Assembly (NCBI GenBank): GCA_003162475.1
Contig: PMOI01000020.1
Span: forward strand, 1 to 64,000
Direction of reading: 5' to 3'
Origin: Acidimicrobiaceae bacterium
GTDB taxonomy: Bacteria; Actinomycetota; Acidimicrobiia; Acidimicrobiales; RAAP-2
Length of the DNA: 64,000 bases
Shown here: positions 7,811 to 16,704 of the stretch, one piece after another
Layout of the letters: each line of letters opens with the position of its first letter
Position numbering within the stretch: the first letter of the stretch is position 1
Translations under genes and position numbers: made by a program
Notes under the pieces: generated by a model
Told to the model about the DNA's origin: nothing
Seen by the model: only the letters and a program-made list of their open reading frames with translations
The model's database searches: none

Positions 7811-9936
7811 GCGTGATCGACTACCGACGTCGATTCATTGACGCACTCGGCTTTGGGCTCGACCGTTTTCAGATTGACGCCATCGAAGCCGTCGACAAGG
7901 GCGTCAACGTTCTCGTCAGTGCTCCGACGGGCTCGGGCAAGACGCTCGTAGCGAACTACGCCATAGGTCGAGAGCTTGAGCGCGAACAGCGGACCTTCTA
8001 CACGACGCCACTGAAGGCGTTGTCGAATCAGAAGTATCACGAACTCAGTGAACTCTTCGGTGAATCAGAAGTGGGTCTGTTGACGGGCGACACGTCGGTG
8101 AATCGAAGCGCCCCCATCGTCGTAATGACGACCGAGGTCCTTCGCAACATGTTGCTCACCGAGTCTGATCAACTGACGGCGCTCGGCCTCGTGGTACTCG
8201 ACGAAGTGCACTACCTCCAAGATCCCTTCCGCGGGGGAGTGTGGGAAGAAGTGATCATCCTCACGCCGCCGACCGTACGTTTCGTGGCGCTGTCAGCGAC
8301 TATTGGTAACGCCGACTTTCTCGGCGAGTGGTTCGGCCGAGTCCGTGGTCCTACGACCATCGTGGTGGAGAAGACGCGCCCCATTGTGCTGCACAACCAC
8401 GTCGCCTTCACGAAGCGCGGTCAGCCCACCGCGGAGATTCACGACCTCTTGGACGACCAGCGTCTATCGGATGAAGCGCGTCGTGTCGACAATCTGATGA
8501 AGACCTCTCAGCGCTTTCGTCCGGGCGCCAAGTGGAAGGGGCCCAAATCCAGCGCACCGCCGCCGCCATTTCGCGCGCCGCGACGTTCCGAGTTGATGCA
8601 GGCCCTCGAGCGCGAAGACCTGCTGCCGGTCATCGTCTTTATCTTTTCGCGCGCGGCCTGCGACGACGCGGTGCATCAGTTGCGTCGAGACGGCCTGCTC
8701 TTCACCAAGCCCGAGGATCGAAGAGAGATCGAACGCATCGCCGAAGCGCGTCTCAACGATTTTTCGAGTGAAGACCTTCAGGCCCTCGAGTACGCCGACT
8801 TCATCGACGCACTTCGACGCGGCATCACCATGCATCACGCGGGTATGGTGCCCGCCTTTCGTGAGATCGTCGAGACCTGTTTCGAGCGCAACTTGCTCGC
8901 CGTAGTCTTCGCCACTGAGACGTTGGCTCTCGGCGTGAACATGCCCGCGCGCTCGGTGGCGCTCGAACGCTTCACGAAGTACTCCGACGCGGGTCGCCAG
9001 TTTCTCACGAGCGCCGAGTACGCCCAGATGACGGGTCGGGCCGGTCGACGCGGCCTCGACGACGAGGGTCACGCCATCGTCTGTTTCTCCAGTGACCTTT
9101 CGCTTCACGACGTGGGACGCGTGGCGCTCGCCCCGCCGGCGGATCTGCACTCCTCGTTTCGTCCCACCTACAACTTCACCGCGAACCTGATCAACCACTT
9201 CGACTACGAGACCGCACTCGAGGTCGTGCAGCGATCCTTCGCTCAGTTCGAGAACGATCGGCGCCCTTTGGGTCACAAGCGTCCACTAACCGATCAGATG
9301 GTGGCGCGCCTTCACGTTCTCGAAGAACTCGGCTACGCCAGCGGGTGGCAGTTGAGTGCGCAGGGTCAACTCCTTCGTTCGATCTACCACGAATGCGATC
9401 TCTTGATCGCCGAGTCGATCAGCTCGGGCGTCTTCGAGGACCTGGAAGCTTCCGAACTTGCCGGACTCCTGAGTTGCTTCGTCTATGAGTCCAAGCGATC
9501 GACGCGTGGCGCCAACGCCGCCCAACAGGTGTCGACGAAGAAGAAACGAGTCCACCACGATCGCCTCGGACAGGAGCGCCGTCTCAGCATCAGTGAGCGA
9601 CTCGGTGAGATCACGTTCATCGCCGCGACACTGCGCGGCGTCGAAGAGCGCTACAAAGTTCCCCACTTCAAAGAGCCGGACGGTCACTTCGCGACGATCA
9701 TCGCCGCCTGGGCTCGGGGCGTGACCCTGGGCACGGTGTTGGACCTCGCGGACGCCGAAATTGGCCAGACGTCACCAGGGGACTTCGTGAGAAACGCCAA
9801 GCAAGTGGCCGATCTCTGCGAGCAGTTGGGCCGCATGCGCCACCTCACCAAGGTTGCCGAGGTGGCCCTCGAGGCCCGAGACGCCGTACTGCGCAGCGTG
9901 GTCGCGGGTGCCTCCAGCGTCCACCCGCGCGACTAG
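7807..9936 (+). CDS. helY: Superfamily II RNA/DNA helicase, HelY/Mtr4-like
   Basis: This 709-residue helicase shows Walker A APTGSGKT (39-46), DEVH (132-135), SAT (163-165) and the motif VI region QMTGRAGRRG in the second RecA domain. A long C-terminal region matches the DSHCT/arch type of Ski2/Mtr4-like helicases. The frame is open from 7429, but the upstream part overlaps tatC out of frame and has no family similarity. The GTG at 7807, overlapping the tatC stop, gives the expected N-terminus (SVIDYRRRF); GTG 7813 is an alternative. Position next to tatC is as in mycobacteria. The biological substrate is unknown; a role in RNA turnover is inferred from the family. Confidence 0.9.
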   Translation: MSVIDYRRRFIDALGFGLDRFQIDAIEAVDKGVNVLVSAPTGSGKTLVANYAIGRELEREQRTFYTTPLKALSNQKYHELSELFGESEVGLLTGDTSVNRSAPIVVMTTEVLRNMLLTESDQLTALGLVVLDEVHYLQDPFRGGVWEEVIILTPPTVRFVALSATIGNADFLGEWFGRVRGPTTIVVEKTRPIVLHNHVAFTKRGQPTAEIHDLLDDQRLSDEARRVDNLMKTSQRFRPGAKWKGPKSSAPPPPFRAPRRSELMQALEREDLLPVIVFIFSRAACDDAVHQLRRDGLLFTKPEDRREIERIAEARLNDFSSEDLQALEYADFIDALRRGITMHHAGMVPAFREIVETCFERNLLAVVFATETLALGVNMPARSVALERFTKYSDAGRQFLTSAEYAQMTGRAGRRGLDDEGHAIVCFSSDLSLHDVGRVALAPPADLHSSFRPTYNFTANLINHFDYETALEVVQRSFAQFENDRRPLGHKRPLTDQMVARLHVLEELGYASGWQLSAQGQLLRSIYHECDLLIAESISSGVFEDLEASELAGLLSCFVYESKRSTRGANAAQQVSTKKKRVHHDRLGQERRLSISERLGEITFIAATLRGVEERYKVPHFKEPDGHFATIIAAWARGVTLGTVLDLADAEIGQTSPGDFVRNAKQVADLCEQLGRMRHLTKVAEVALEARDAVLRSVVAGASSVHPRD

Positions 9937-9960
9937 TTTCGCCTCTAACCTCGTAACTTC

Positions 9961-11568
9961 ATGCATCCCTACGTAGTCGAAGAGTTCACCGACGCCGAGT
10001 CGGCGGTACTTCGCAGGTATTTCACGAATCTCCAGGGCCCAGTCTTCGCTCTGGTCAACTTGCCCGAGGTCGTCAAGGGCGCCCTTTTCGCGCGCTACTC
10101 GAGGTCGTCAAAGAGCCTTCGACGACTCTTCCTCGACGAGTTCGTGGGCGACCTCGAACTGGCCGGTGACGCGTCAATCGACGCAACGGTGGGGCTCGAA
10201 AGAGCCGACGACCTCTACCAGAAGATCTTCTTCGAGTACGGCGACGACTCGGTGGCGCAACTCGGGGGAGTGCACTTGGCCTGCGAACAGGCGAGCAATC
10301 TCTTGACCAAAGTCCTCGAGCGTGGTCGCCTGATGAGCTACCTCGAGCAGTCGACGCGCTATCTGGGCTACGACCGCCGATTGGGTAACGGACTGTACCG
10401 CTTCTATCGCGACAACGACGTGCTCGAGTCTCGTTTCGGTGCTCGCTACATCGGTGAGATGGACCGCATGTTCGATACGTACCGAGAGCTACTGCCGATC
10501 TTGACGGATTGGCTCACGCTCAAATACCCGAAGACCCCCGACGACACCGACTTCGTCTACCGACAGGCCATACGAGCCAAGGCGCTCGACGGTCTTCGTG
10601 GACTGCTACCCGCGAGCGCCCTATCGAACCTGGGCATCTACGCCTCGGGTCAGGCCTACGAAGCACTGTTGCTGCGCATGCGCGCCCATCCGCTGCCCGA
10701 AGTTCGCGACTACGCCCAGATGATGCTCGACGAACTCGTGAAGGTGATTCCCTCGTTCTTGAAACGTCTGGACGTTCCCGAGCGCGGGGTGGCGTGGACG
10801 AACTATCTTCGCGACACGCGCAGTGCCACGCACGCGCTGCTTCGTGAGAAGGACGACCACGTCGCCGACGAGGAGCCAGGGGAGTACGTCCGCCTCGTGG
10901 CTTTCGACCCCGAAGGGGAGACCCGCGTGCTCGAAGCCATCGTCTTCGCCAACGCTACGACGTCGCACGACGACTCGGCTCGACGCGTCGCGGCGATGAG
11001 TGCCGACGAGCGCGCGGCGGTGCTGGCGAGCTACGTGGGTCAGCGCGGCAATCGCCGCCACCGCCCGGGGCGGGCCTTTGAGCGCACGGACTACCGATTC
11101 GAGATCGTGAGCGACTACGGCGCCTTCAGGGACCTCCAGCGCCACCGGTTGCTCACGATCGAATGGCAGCCGCTGACCGTCGATCTGGGCTTCGACGTGC
11201 CCGAAGTGGTCGTCGAGGCCGGGCTCGCGGAACGCTACGAGGAGTCGCTTCGACGTTCGGCCGAACTCTTCAATGACGTGCGCGAGGAATTCCCTGACCA
11301 GGCACAGTACTGTGTGGCCTTGGCCTTTCGCATCCGCTACGTCATGCAGATGAACGCCCGCGAGGCCATGCACCTCATCGAACTGCGTTCTGGTCCTCAA
11401 GGGCACCCGAGCTATCGACGAATCGCACATGAAATGGTCCGATTGATCCGAGAAAAGGCCGGCCACGAGGCGATATCGGCAGCCATGAGCTACGTGGACT
11501 TCTCCGAAACGGACCTCGAACGTCTCGAATCGGAGCGCGCGGCGGAGCGAAGTCGTCTGAATCGCTAG
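9961..11568 (+). CDS. Tandem ThyX-like protein, probably not a standard thymidylate synthase
   Basis: The protein has 535 residues, about twice ThyX length, and appears to hold two ThyX-type folds. The first half carries EYGDDSVAQ (92-100) and SYLEQSTRY (126-134), which echo the substrate-binding helices of ThyX. The second half carries DLQRHRLLTIEWQPL with RHR at 394-396, aligned with the ThyX motif RHRxxSxNExSxR but lacking its serines and final Arg. A late segment (SGPQGHPSYRRIAHEM) resembles the ThyX C-terminus. FAD and dUMP binding by each half is uncertain. It lies 24 bases after the helY stop and no promoter is obvious, so it may be co-transcribed. An annotation as FAD-dependent thymidylate synthase would overstate what can be seen. 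Confidence 0.7.
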   Translation: MHPYVVEEFTDAESAVLRRYFTNLQGPVFALVNLPEVVKGALFARYSRSSKSLRRLFLDEFVGDLELAGDASIDATVGLERADDLYQKIFFEYGDDSVAQLGGVHLACEQASNLLTKVLERGRLMSYLEQSTRYLGYDRRLGNGLYRFYRDNDVLESRFGARYIGEMDRMFDTYRELLPILTDWLTLKYPKTPDDTDFVYRQAIRAKALDGLRGLLPASALSNLGIYASGQAYEALLLRMRAHPLPEVRDYAQMMLDELVKVIPSFLKRLDVPERGVAWTNYLRDTRSATHALLREKDDHVADEEPGEYVRLVAFDPEGETRVLEAIVFANATTSHDDSARRVAAMSADERAAVLASYVGQRGNRRHRPGRAFERTDYRFEIVSDYGAFRDLQRHRLLTIEWQPLTVDLGFDVPEVVVEAGLAERYEESLRRSAELFNDVREEFPDQAQYCVALAFRIRYVMQMNAREAMHLIELRSGPQGHPSYRRIAHEMVRLIREKAGHEAISAAMSYVDFSETDLERLESERAAERSRLNR

Positions 11569-11628
11569 AAATCGGGAGATTTATGCACTCCTTAGGTCTA
11601 GATGGCACACATCAGGACAAAAAGGCCT

Positions 11629-11634
11629 TACAAT
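11629..11634 (+). promoter_or_regulatory. -10 box (TACAAT) upstream of the DUF4193-like gene
   Basis: TACAAT lies 24 bases before the ATG at 11659 and inside the longer open frame that starts at 11602. If used, transcription would start near 11641, leaving an 18-base leader that contains AGAAGAGGA as a ribosome binding site. This decides for the start at 11659. Confidence 0.5.
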
Positions 11635-11658
11635 GCCTGCGCTACAGAAGAGGAATTT

Positions 11659-12120
11659 ATGGCAAGTGAAGTTGATAGCGACGAAGTATTTGACGAAGAA
11701 GAGCTCGCGGACGGTTTCGACGAAGAGGTAGTCACCGAGGAAGAGCTCGAGGACGTCGTAGACGAAATCGAGGATGAAGAGGCCGACGACGACGTCGTTG
11801 ACGAGATCGTTGTGGTCGCCCTCGTGGACGATGACGAGGTCGTTCCGGCCGCGGTCGTCGTGACTGAAGACGACGACGACGTGGTGGACGACGCGGACGT
11901 CGAATTGGCTCTCGACGAAGTGCTCGCGGAGACTATTTTGCGCACTTCTGTGCCCGAAGACGACGACGAGGCCCCCCTGGAAGTCGATCCGACCCTCGAC
12001 ACCACCGAAGCGATACTGCCAAAACAAGACGACGAGTTTCGTTGTAAGTCGTGTCGCTTGCTCAAAAAGACGAGCCAACTCGCTAATAAGGCGAGCATGC
12101 TCTGTCGTGACTGTGTCTAA
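11659..12120 (+). CDS. DUF4193-like acidic protein with C-terminal zinc ribbon
   Basis: The first 110 or so residues are extremely rich in Asp, Glu and Val. The C-terminus holds two cysteine pairs, CKSC and CRDC, in a segment (DEFRCKSCRLLKKTSQLAN) that matches the end of the actinobacterial DUF4193 family, which has no known function. The acidic part is longer and more repetitive than in the usual family member of about 100 residues. The frame is open from 11602, but 11659 has a good ribosome binding site (AGAAGAGGA) and follows the -10 box. Total 153 residues from this start. A zinc site is inferred from the cysteines. Confidence 0.72.
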   Translation: MASEVDSDEVFDEEELADGFDEEVVTEEELEDVVDEIEDEEADDDVVDEIVVVALVDDDEVVPAAVVVTEDDDDVVDDADVELALDEVLAETILRTSVPEDDDEAPLEVDPTLDTTEAILPKQDDEFRCKSCRLLKKTSQLANKASMLCRDCV

Positions 12121-12137
12121 GAACTTCGTAGCGTAAC

Positions 12138-12548
12138 GTGAACGTTTCGCTCGTGTCGGCTGTCACGCCCGAACTCGAGGCACTGTGGGCTCACGCCCAC
12201 AACGACGTGCTCGTCAAGCGTGGCGGCGTCGCGCTGCTGCGAACGCTCTGTGGATCGACCGACGAGAGCGACCTCCTCGATCAGGTGGTCGCGTCGTCGT
12301 CGCTGTGGACGATTGACGACGTCGATCAACTCATTGGTTTTGTCGTCTGTCGAGAGCGAGTGGTCGAAGCGATCTACGTCGCGCATTCGTTTCGTCGCCA
12401 GAAGGTCGCGACCACGCTCGTGCACGCGCTCCTCGCGGGTGCAACGCCACCCGTTGACGCGTACGCACTGCCTGGAGACCGGGCGATGAAGTCGCTTTAC
12501 GAGTCGTTGGGCTGGAAGGCGCGCTTGCTTACGATGCGCGGCGCGTAG
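12138..12548 (+). CDS. GNAT-family N-acetyltransferase
   Basis: A 136-residue protein with the GNAT signature: the central strand (IGFVVCRERVVEAIYVAHSF) followed by the acetyl-CoA pyrophosphate loop RRQKVATTLV, and the C-terminal SLYESLGWKAR segment typical of the fold. The GTG start lies 17 bases after the preceding stop. Its 3' end overlaps the convergent gene at 12529 by 20 bases. The substrate cannot be predicted; the short length suits a single-domain enzyme acting on a small molecule or a protein N-terminus. Confidence 0.78.
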   Translation: MNVSLVSAVTPELEALWAHAHNDVLVKRGGVALLRTLCGSTDESDLLDQVVASSSLWTIDDVDQLIGFVVCRERVVEAIYVAHSFRRQKVATTLVHALLAGATPPVDAYALPGDRAMKSLYESLGWKARLLTMRGA

Positions 12549-13896
12549 GCGGTCGGCGAACCATTCGTGTCGGCGGAGGCGGAGGCGGCACCCTCATGCC
12601 GAGCAGCTTCGCTAACTCGGGGATCGCGCCCGCGTTGTGCACCGCGACCGCGTGACTGGCCTCATCACTCGGAATGCCGAGCGGCTTCACGTTGCGACGA
12701 ATCGACGTGTCCGCCGTGAGTTCGACGATCTCATTCCACAACTTGGGATCCTGATCGCCACTGAGCGACTCTGAGACGAGCGCCACGACGCGTCCGGCCG
12801 CGTCAGCACTGACGCGAGTCGAGACGTCGGGTGGACGGGCCACCAGGCTCAGGGCTTCTTTGACGTTCTTCGAGGTGATCGCGGCTTCGAGTTTCTCGTT
12901 CCACTGCGTGCGCAGATGCTCCACGCGCGCGGTCAGTGACGCTTGGAGTTCCTTCAACTGCGTTCGGGCTTCGTCGTCGAGTGAGACGGTCTTGGCGGAC
13001 GTGACGACCGCACGAAGATCGCGCAGACGTAGTTCGCGTCCGGCGCCGATGGCGCCGCCGGCGCGGTCCTTCCACAGTGCGAGGTTCGTCCGGTTGAGCA
13101 ACTCTTCAGCAATGCGATCGATTGTGGTGGGATCGACCGTCGGTCGACCCTGCGAGGAGGCGTTCTTGTTCTGGAGCTCTACGGCGGCGCGTACCGCGGG
13201 CATGCCGCCACGAAGCAACTGTTCGGCCACCGGCAACTGCTCTGGCGACAACGTGGCGAGGAGAGCGTTTCGGTGCGTGGTCGTTAGTGGTGGTGGCTGC
13301 GGGCCATGCGGACGCTCGGGACGGCTCGGACGACCGCCTCGATCAGAACGTGGCGCTCGCGCGGAGCGGTCGGTGCGTGCGTCTCCCTCGGCGTGTTCAC
13401 TCCTCGGACCACGGGGTGGACGTTCACCAGCGGGGCGTTCGCTACGGGGATGATCACCGCGAGGCGCGCGCGCTGGACGCTCGCTCGACGAATCGACGCC
13501 CTCACGGGGCTCTCTTCGAGTACTTGGACGCTTCGTTCCCTCACGTCGGGGTCCGTCGCGACGGTCCGTGTCGCGCTTCTCACCGTCACGTCGCGTGCCG
13601 CGACCCTTCGGGGCGTACGTGACCACGACGTCGGGCCCCTTCTTCACTTCAGGAATGAGTTCGAGGCGTTCGTTTCTCGGATCGAGTGGGGAAGCGGTCT
13701 TGGGAGCCATGACCGAAAGAACCTCGATGCCCTCCATGTACTGCTCAATATCGGCGCGATAGACGTTGCCGATCACCGGGCCGCCGGGGATGAGTGACGC
13801 CTGAAGGACGCCCTTGGGAAGCTTCGCTCCCGCGGCGCGCCACGTGGCGAGGTCGCCATTCAAACTGGTGATTTCGATCTCAATGCGTCGAGACAT
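12529..13896 (-). CDS. Arg-rich protein of unknown function with two end domains
   Basis: I do not recognise this 455-residue protein. An N-terminal block of about 90 residues (starting MSRRIEIEITSLNGD) is followed by a linker of about 120 residues dominated by Arg, Pro, Gly and Ser (for example RGGRPSRPERPHGP), typical of RNA-binding or condensate-forming tails. A helical C-terminal domain (about 230-430) ends in a poly-Pro and Arg tail. The linker probably contacts nucleic acid, which is inference from composition. The gene is divergent from htrA and convergent with the acetyltransferase gene. A TAGATT box eight bases before the ATG is a possible promoter element. Confidence 0.75.
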   Translation of the reverse strand: MSRRIEIEITSLNGDLATWRAAGAKLPKGVLQASLIPGGPVIGNVYRADIEQYMEGIEVLSVMAPKTASPLDPRNERLELIPEVKKGPDVVVTYAPKGRGTRRDGEKRDTDRRDGPRREGTKRPSTRREPREGVDSSSERPARAPRGDHPRSERPAGERPPRGPRSEHAEGDARTDRSARAPRSDRGGRPSRPERPHGPQPPPLTTTHRNALLATLSPEQLPVAEQLLRGGMPAVRAAVELQNKNASSQGRPTVDPTTIDRIAEELLNRTNLALWKDRAGGAIGAGRELRLRDLRAVVTSAKTVSLDDEARTQLKELQASLTARVEHLRTQWNEKLEAAITSKNVKEALSLVARPPDVSTRVSADAAGRVVALVSESLSGDQDPKLWNEIVELTADTSIRRNVKPLGIPSDEASHAVAVHNAGAIPELAKLLGMRVPPPPPPTRMVRRPPTRRAS

Positions 13897-13970
13897 AGGG
13901 CTCTAATCTAGTCGCTAGGCAATAACCAAACATTTCGATGGCACTTAGTCGAATTTTAAACTCTGCTGCC

Positions 13971-13976
13971 TAGCAT
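13971..13976 (+). promoter_or_regulatory. -10 box (TAGCAT) of htrA, leaderless start
   Basis: TAGCAT is six bases upstream of the GTG at 13983, the same spacing as at mpa and tatA. The preceding 60 bases are AT-rich compared with the flanking genes and also serve the divergent gene that starts at 13896. Confidence 0.55.
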
Positions 13977-13982
13977 GGCATC

Positions 13983-15350
13983 GTGAGCACCAGACCTCCA
14001 GACGACCCCGACGAGAACGTTTTCGATTCGACGCCGGAGGTGCCCACTGCTAACGAGCCGACGACACCGGTCGTGTTCACGCCGGGCCCCGCGTTCGAAG
14101 CGACTACGGGAGGATGGGCGAGCTCGGTGGAACCTCCCCGTGAGCCCGTAAGCGTGACGACGAACGAGTCCAACGCGAGCGGTCCAGTTTCGCGCGCGAC
14201 GATCGTTGACGAAGCCCCGCTCGCTTCACAAGTTCGCAAGAAAGGGACCTTGTGGTCCACTCGACTTTCCCTTCTCCTCGTTGCCGCCTTGGTGGGAGGA
14301 CTCGCGGGTCACTTCGCCTCGCCAAATTCTTCCTCGACACCGGGCGTCACGATTGATGAAGTGAGCACGAGTCCCGGGGCCGCCGTGCTGCCCAGCGGAC
14401 TGAGTATTCCCAAGTTGGTGCAGAACGTCCTACCCTCGATCGTCAGCATTGACGTGAAGGGCGGAGGCACCGAAGACCAGGGAACCGGCATGATCATCTC
14501 CAAGGGCGGACTGGTCTTAACGAACAATCACGTGATCGCCGCCGCGGTGAGTAGTGGTTCGATAACCATTACCCGAAGCGGCTCCACGAAAAGCCAGGCG
14601 GCCACGTTGATCGGCACGAATCCCATTGATGACGTCGCGCTGATTCGCATCAACGGAGCCTCCAACCTGCCCGTCGTCACCTTTGGCAACTCCAACGCCC
14701 TTCAGGCCGGAGACGCCGTCGTCGCCATCGGAAACGCGCTGGGCCTCGCCGCGGGTACTCCCACGGTCACCCAGGGCATTGTCTCGGCGCTAGGGCGAAC
14801 CGTCACTGCGGGTACGTCGACGTCGTCCGAGACCCTCAACAACATGATTCAAACCGACGCCGCTATCAACCCGGGCAACTCTGGTGGGCCGTTGCTCGAT
14901 TCGAGCGGCGACGTCATTGGCATGAACACGGCGGTCGCGGGCACCTTGTCCGACGGCGAGACGACCCAGAACATCGGTTTCGCGATTCCCGTGGCGACAA
15001 TTCAGTCGCTGCTCAAGTCCCTGATGGCGGGCGAGAGCGTCGTCAACCATGGCGCCTTCATCGGCGTCGAGATCGAGTCGATGACGCCGTCACTCCAACA
15101 GCAGTACGGCTTCACCGTGTCGAGCGGGGCCGTCGTCATGAGCGTCATCGCGGGCACGGGCGCGGCTTCGGCGGGCGTGAAGCAAGGCGACATCATCGTC
15201 GGCATCAACAAGTCGACGATCCAGAGCGCCCAGGACGTTAGTTCGGTCATCTCCGCGCTGAAGCCCGGTGATCAGGTATCGCTGCACCTCATTCGAGGCA
15301 CGAAGCACCTCACGATTCAGGTCACGCTCGGTCGCGCACCCGCGAATTAG
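13983..15350 (+). CDS. htrA: HtrA/DegP-like membrane-anchored serine protease
   Basis: This is a surface quality-control protease. A cytoplasmic N-terminus of about 92 residues rich in Pro, Thr and Glu precedes one membrane helix (about 94-111). The trypsin-like domain has the triad His183 (LTNNHVI), Asp217 (PIDDVALIRI) and Ser300 (NPGNSGGPLLD). One PDZ domain fills about residues 355-450 (GAFIGVEIES to SLHLIRG). The 455-residue layout matches actinobacterial HtrA/PepD proteins. It is convergent with the SDR gene, with stops overlapping by four bases. Confidence 0.94.
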   Translation: MSTRPPDDPDENVFDSTPEVPTANEPTTPVVFTPGPAFEATTGGWASSVEPPREPVSVTTNESNASGPVSRATIVDEAPLASQVRKKGTLWSTRLSLLLVAALVGGLAGHFASPNSSSTPGVTIDEVSTSPGAAVLPSGLSIPKLVQNVLPSIVSIDVKGGGTEDQGTGMIISKGGLVLTNNHVIAAAVSSGSITITRSGSTKSQAATLIGTNPIDDVALIRINGASNLPVVTFGNSNALQAGDAVVAIGNALGLAAGTPTVTQGIVSALGRTVTAGTSTSSETLNNMIQTDAAINPGNSGGPLLDSSGDVIGMNTAVAGTLSDGETTQNIGFAIPVATIQSLLKSLMAGESVVNHGAFIGVEIESMTPSLQQQYGFTVSSGAVVMSVIAGTGAASAGVKQGDIIVGINKSTIQSAQDVSSVISALKPGDQVSLHLIRGTKHLTIQVTLGRAPAN

Positions 15351-16114
15351 GCCAGTGTGGCGATCCCTCCGTCGACTGGCAGAATCGCGCCGGTGATGTA
15401 GCTCGCGGCCGGTGACGCAAGAAAGATCGCCGCGCCAGCCATGTCCGAGGGCTGGCCGATTCGTTTCATCGGGGCGCTTTGGGCGATGGCGTCGCCGAAG
15501 GCCTCAAGGGTAGCGTGCATCATCTTCGACTCGAAGGGACCAGGCGCGATGGCGTTCACCGTGATCAAGGGCGCGAGGAACTTCGCCAAGTGACGCGTCA
15601 ATTGATGCACCGCGGCCTTGGACGCGGAGTAGGCGTAGGTCTCCATCGACGGCACGTGCAGTCCATCGATCGAACCGATGTTGATCACTCGAGAGGGATT
15701 GGTACTGGATGCGCCAACCTCGAGTAGGGGACGCAAGAACTTGGTGAGGTGAAACACTCCCTTGACGTTGAGCGCGAGCACTCGTTCGAAGGCCGCGTCG
15801 TCGTACGCGTCCATTGGCGCGCCCCACGTCGCGCCCGCGTTGTTCACCAAGACGTCGAGGCGCGATTCGCGCGCGGCGATCTCGTCAGCGAGACGTCGAC
15901 ACTCACCTTCACTCGACAAGTCGGCCGGTAGGGAAGTGCACGAGCCGAGTTTCGAGAGCTCCTTGGCTAACGCGTCGCCAACCTCGGCCTTACGTGACGA
16001 GATGTACACCGTGGCGCCCGCGTCGACGAAACCTCGCGCGATCATCTCGCCGATTCCCCTGGAACCGCCGGTGACGAGTACGACCTTGCCCGAGACGTCA
16101 AACAGTGAGTTCAT
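15347..16114 (-). CDS. Short-chain dehydrogenase/reductase
   Basis: A classical SDR of 255 residues with the cofactor loop TGGSRGIG near the N-terminus, NNAG, and the active-site YSASK preceded by the catalytic Ser in NIGSIDG. The C-terminal LPVDGG motif is typical of FabG/RhlG-type enzymes. NADPH preference is suggested by the Arg in the loop but is not certain. A TACACT box seven bases before the ATG suggests its own, possibly leaderless, transcript. The physiological substrate is unknown. Confidence 0.88.
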   Translation of the reverse strand: MNSLFDVSGKVVLVTGGSRGIGEMIARGFVDAGATVYISSRKAEVGDALAKELSKLGSCTSLPADLSSEGECRRLADEIAARESRLDVLVNNAGATWGAPMDAYDDAAFERVLALNVKGVFHLTKFLRPLLEVGASSTNPSRVINIGSIDGLHVPSMETYAYSASKAAVHQLTRHLAKFLAPLITVNAIAPGPFESKMMHATLEAFGDAIAQSAPMKRIGQPSDMAGAAIFLASPAASYITGAILPVDGGIATLA

Positions 16115-16129
16115 GGGCCGAAGTGTACG

Positions 16130-16303
16130 TCAGTCGACTTCGCCCACGAGGAACACGGCGCGGGGCCGGGGGAGATCGGGTCGACGTTCGTGGGCCCGCA
16201 CCAGCGCCTCGTCCACGTCGAACGCGACCACGATCTCTTGCGTGGCATCACTAAAGGGGTTGCCCCAGATGACCCGAAAACGATGGGACCCCCGAGGGGC
16301 CAT
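16130..16303 (-). CDS. Small protein of 57 residues, unknown
   Basis: A short frame begins with ATG two bases after the stop of the secreted-protein gene, suggesting translational coupling, and ends just upstream of the SDR start. The product starts MAPRGSHRFRVIWGN and ends VFLVGEVD, with a central acidic helix-like stretch (EIVVAFDVDEALVRAHERR). Codon use is like that of the neighbours. No family is recognised. The support is the coupling and the tight packing between genes, so this remains tentative. Confidence 0.45.
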   Translation of the reverse strand: MAPRGSHRFRVIWGNPFSDATQEIVVAFDVDEALVRAHERRPDLPRPRAVFLVGEVD

Positions 16304-16305
16304 AG

Positions 16306-16704
16306 CTAATTCGTGACGCGGAGTCGCGTGATGGAGACCGACGTGACGTCAGACTTGGGATCGGGCGCGAACTGAGCTCGTACGGTCCACACTCCGTTGG
16401 TCGTGAAGTAAAATTTGCACTCCACTTGACTCTGCTGGACGGGTTGGAAGGGACAGACAAGGTTCGAAACGCCGGAGTTATCAGGCGAGATTGCCACCAT
16501 GCGAACGACGCCGCCGGTGTGTTCCGGCAAGACATCGGCGATGACGTTAAAGTCGCCGTTACTCAGCGACGCCGGCAGTGAGTTGTCACTGAAGTCAAAC
16601 GATATGACGATCGGCAGAGGAAGCGGGTTGTCCGCAGCGGCCGGGAGCGACAAGATACCCACGCTGCCAATCACAAAAAAAGCAGCCAGAAGTGCCCGTC
16701 GCAT
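16306..16704 (-). CDS. Small secreted protein, unknown
   Basis: The product has a clear Sec signal peptide (MRRALLAAFFVIG, cleavage near LPAAADN) and a mature part of about 105 residues with alternating hydrophobic strands and two cysteines (LVCPF and VECKFYF), consistent with a small beta-sandwich held by a disulfide. An upstream in-frame ATG at 16710 lies one base from a TATAGT -10 box at 16712-16717, so it could not be in the transcript; the ATG at 16704 is seven bases from the box and fits a leaderless start. No family is recognised. Confidence 0.62.
   Translation of the reverse strand: MRRALLAAFFVIGSVGILSLPAAADNPLPLPIVISFDFSDNSLPASLSNGDFNVIADVLPEHTGGVVRMVAISPDNSGVSNLVCPFQPVQQSQVECKFYFTTNGVWTVRAQFAPDPKSDVTSVSITRLRVTN

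Noticed and set aside
8464..9276. Long minus-strand frame opposite helY
   Set aside because: Antisense shadow of a secure helicase gene.
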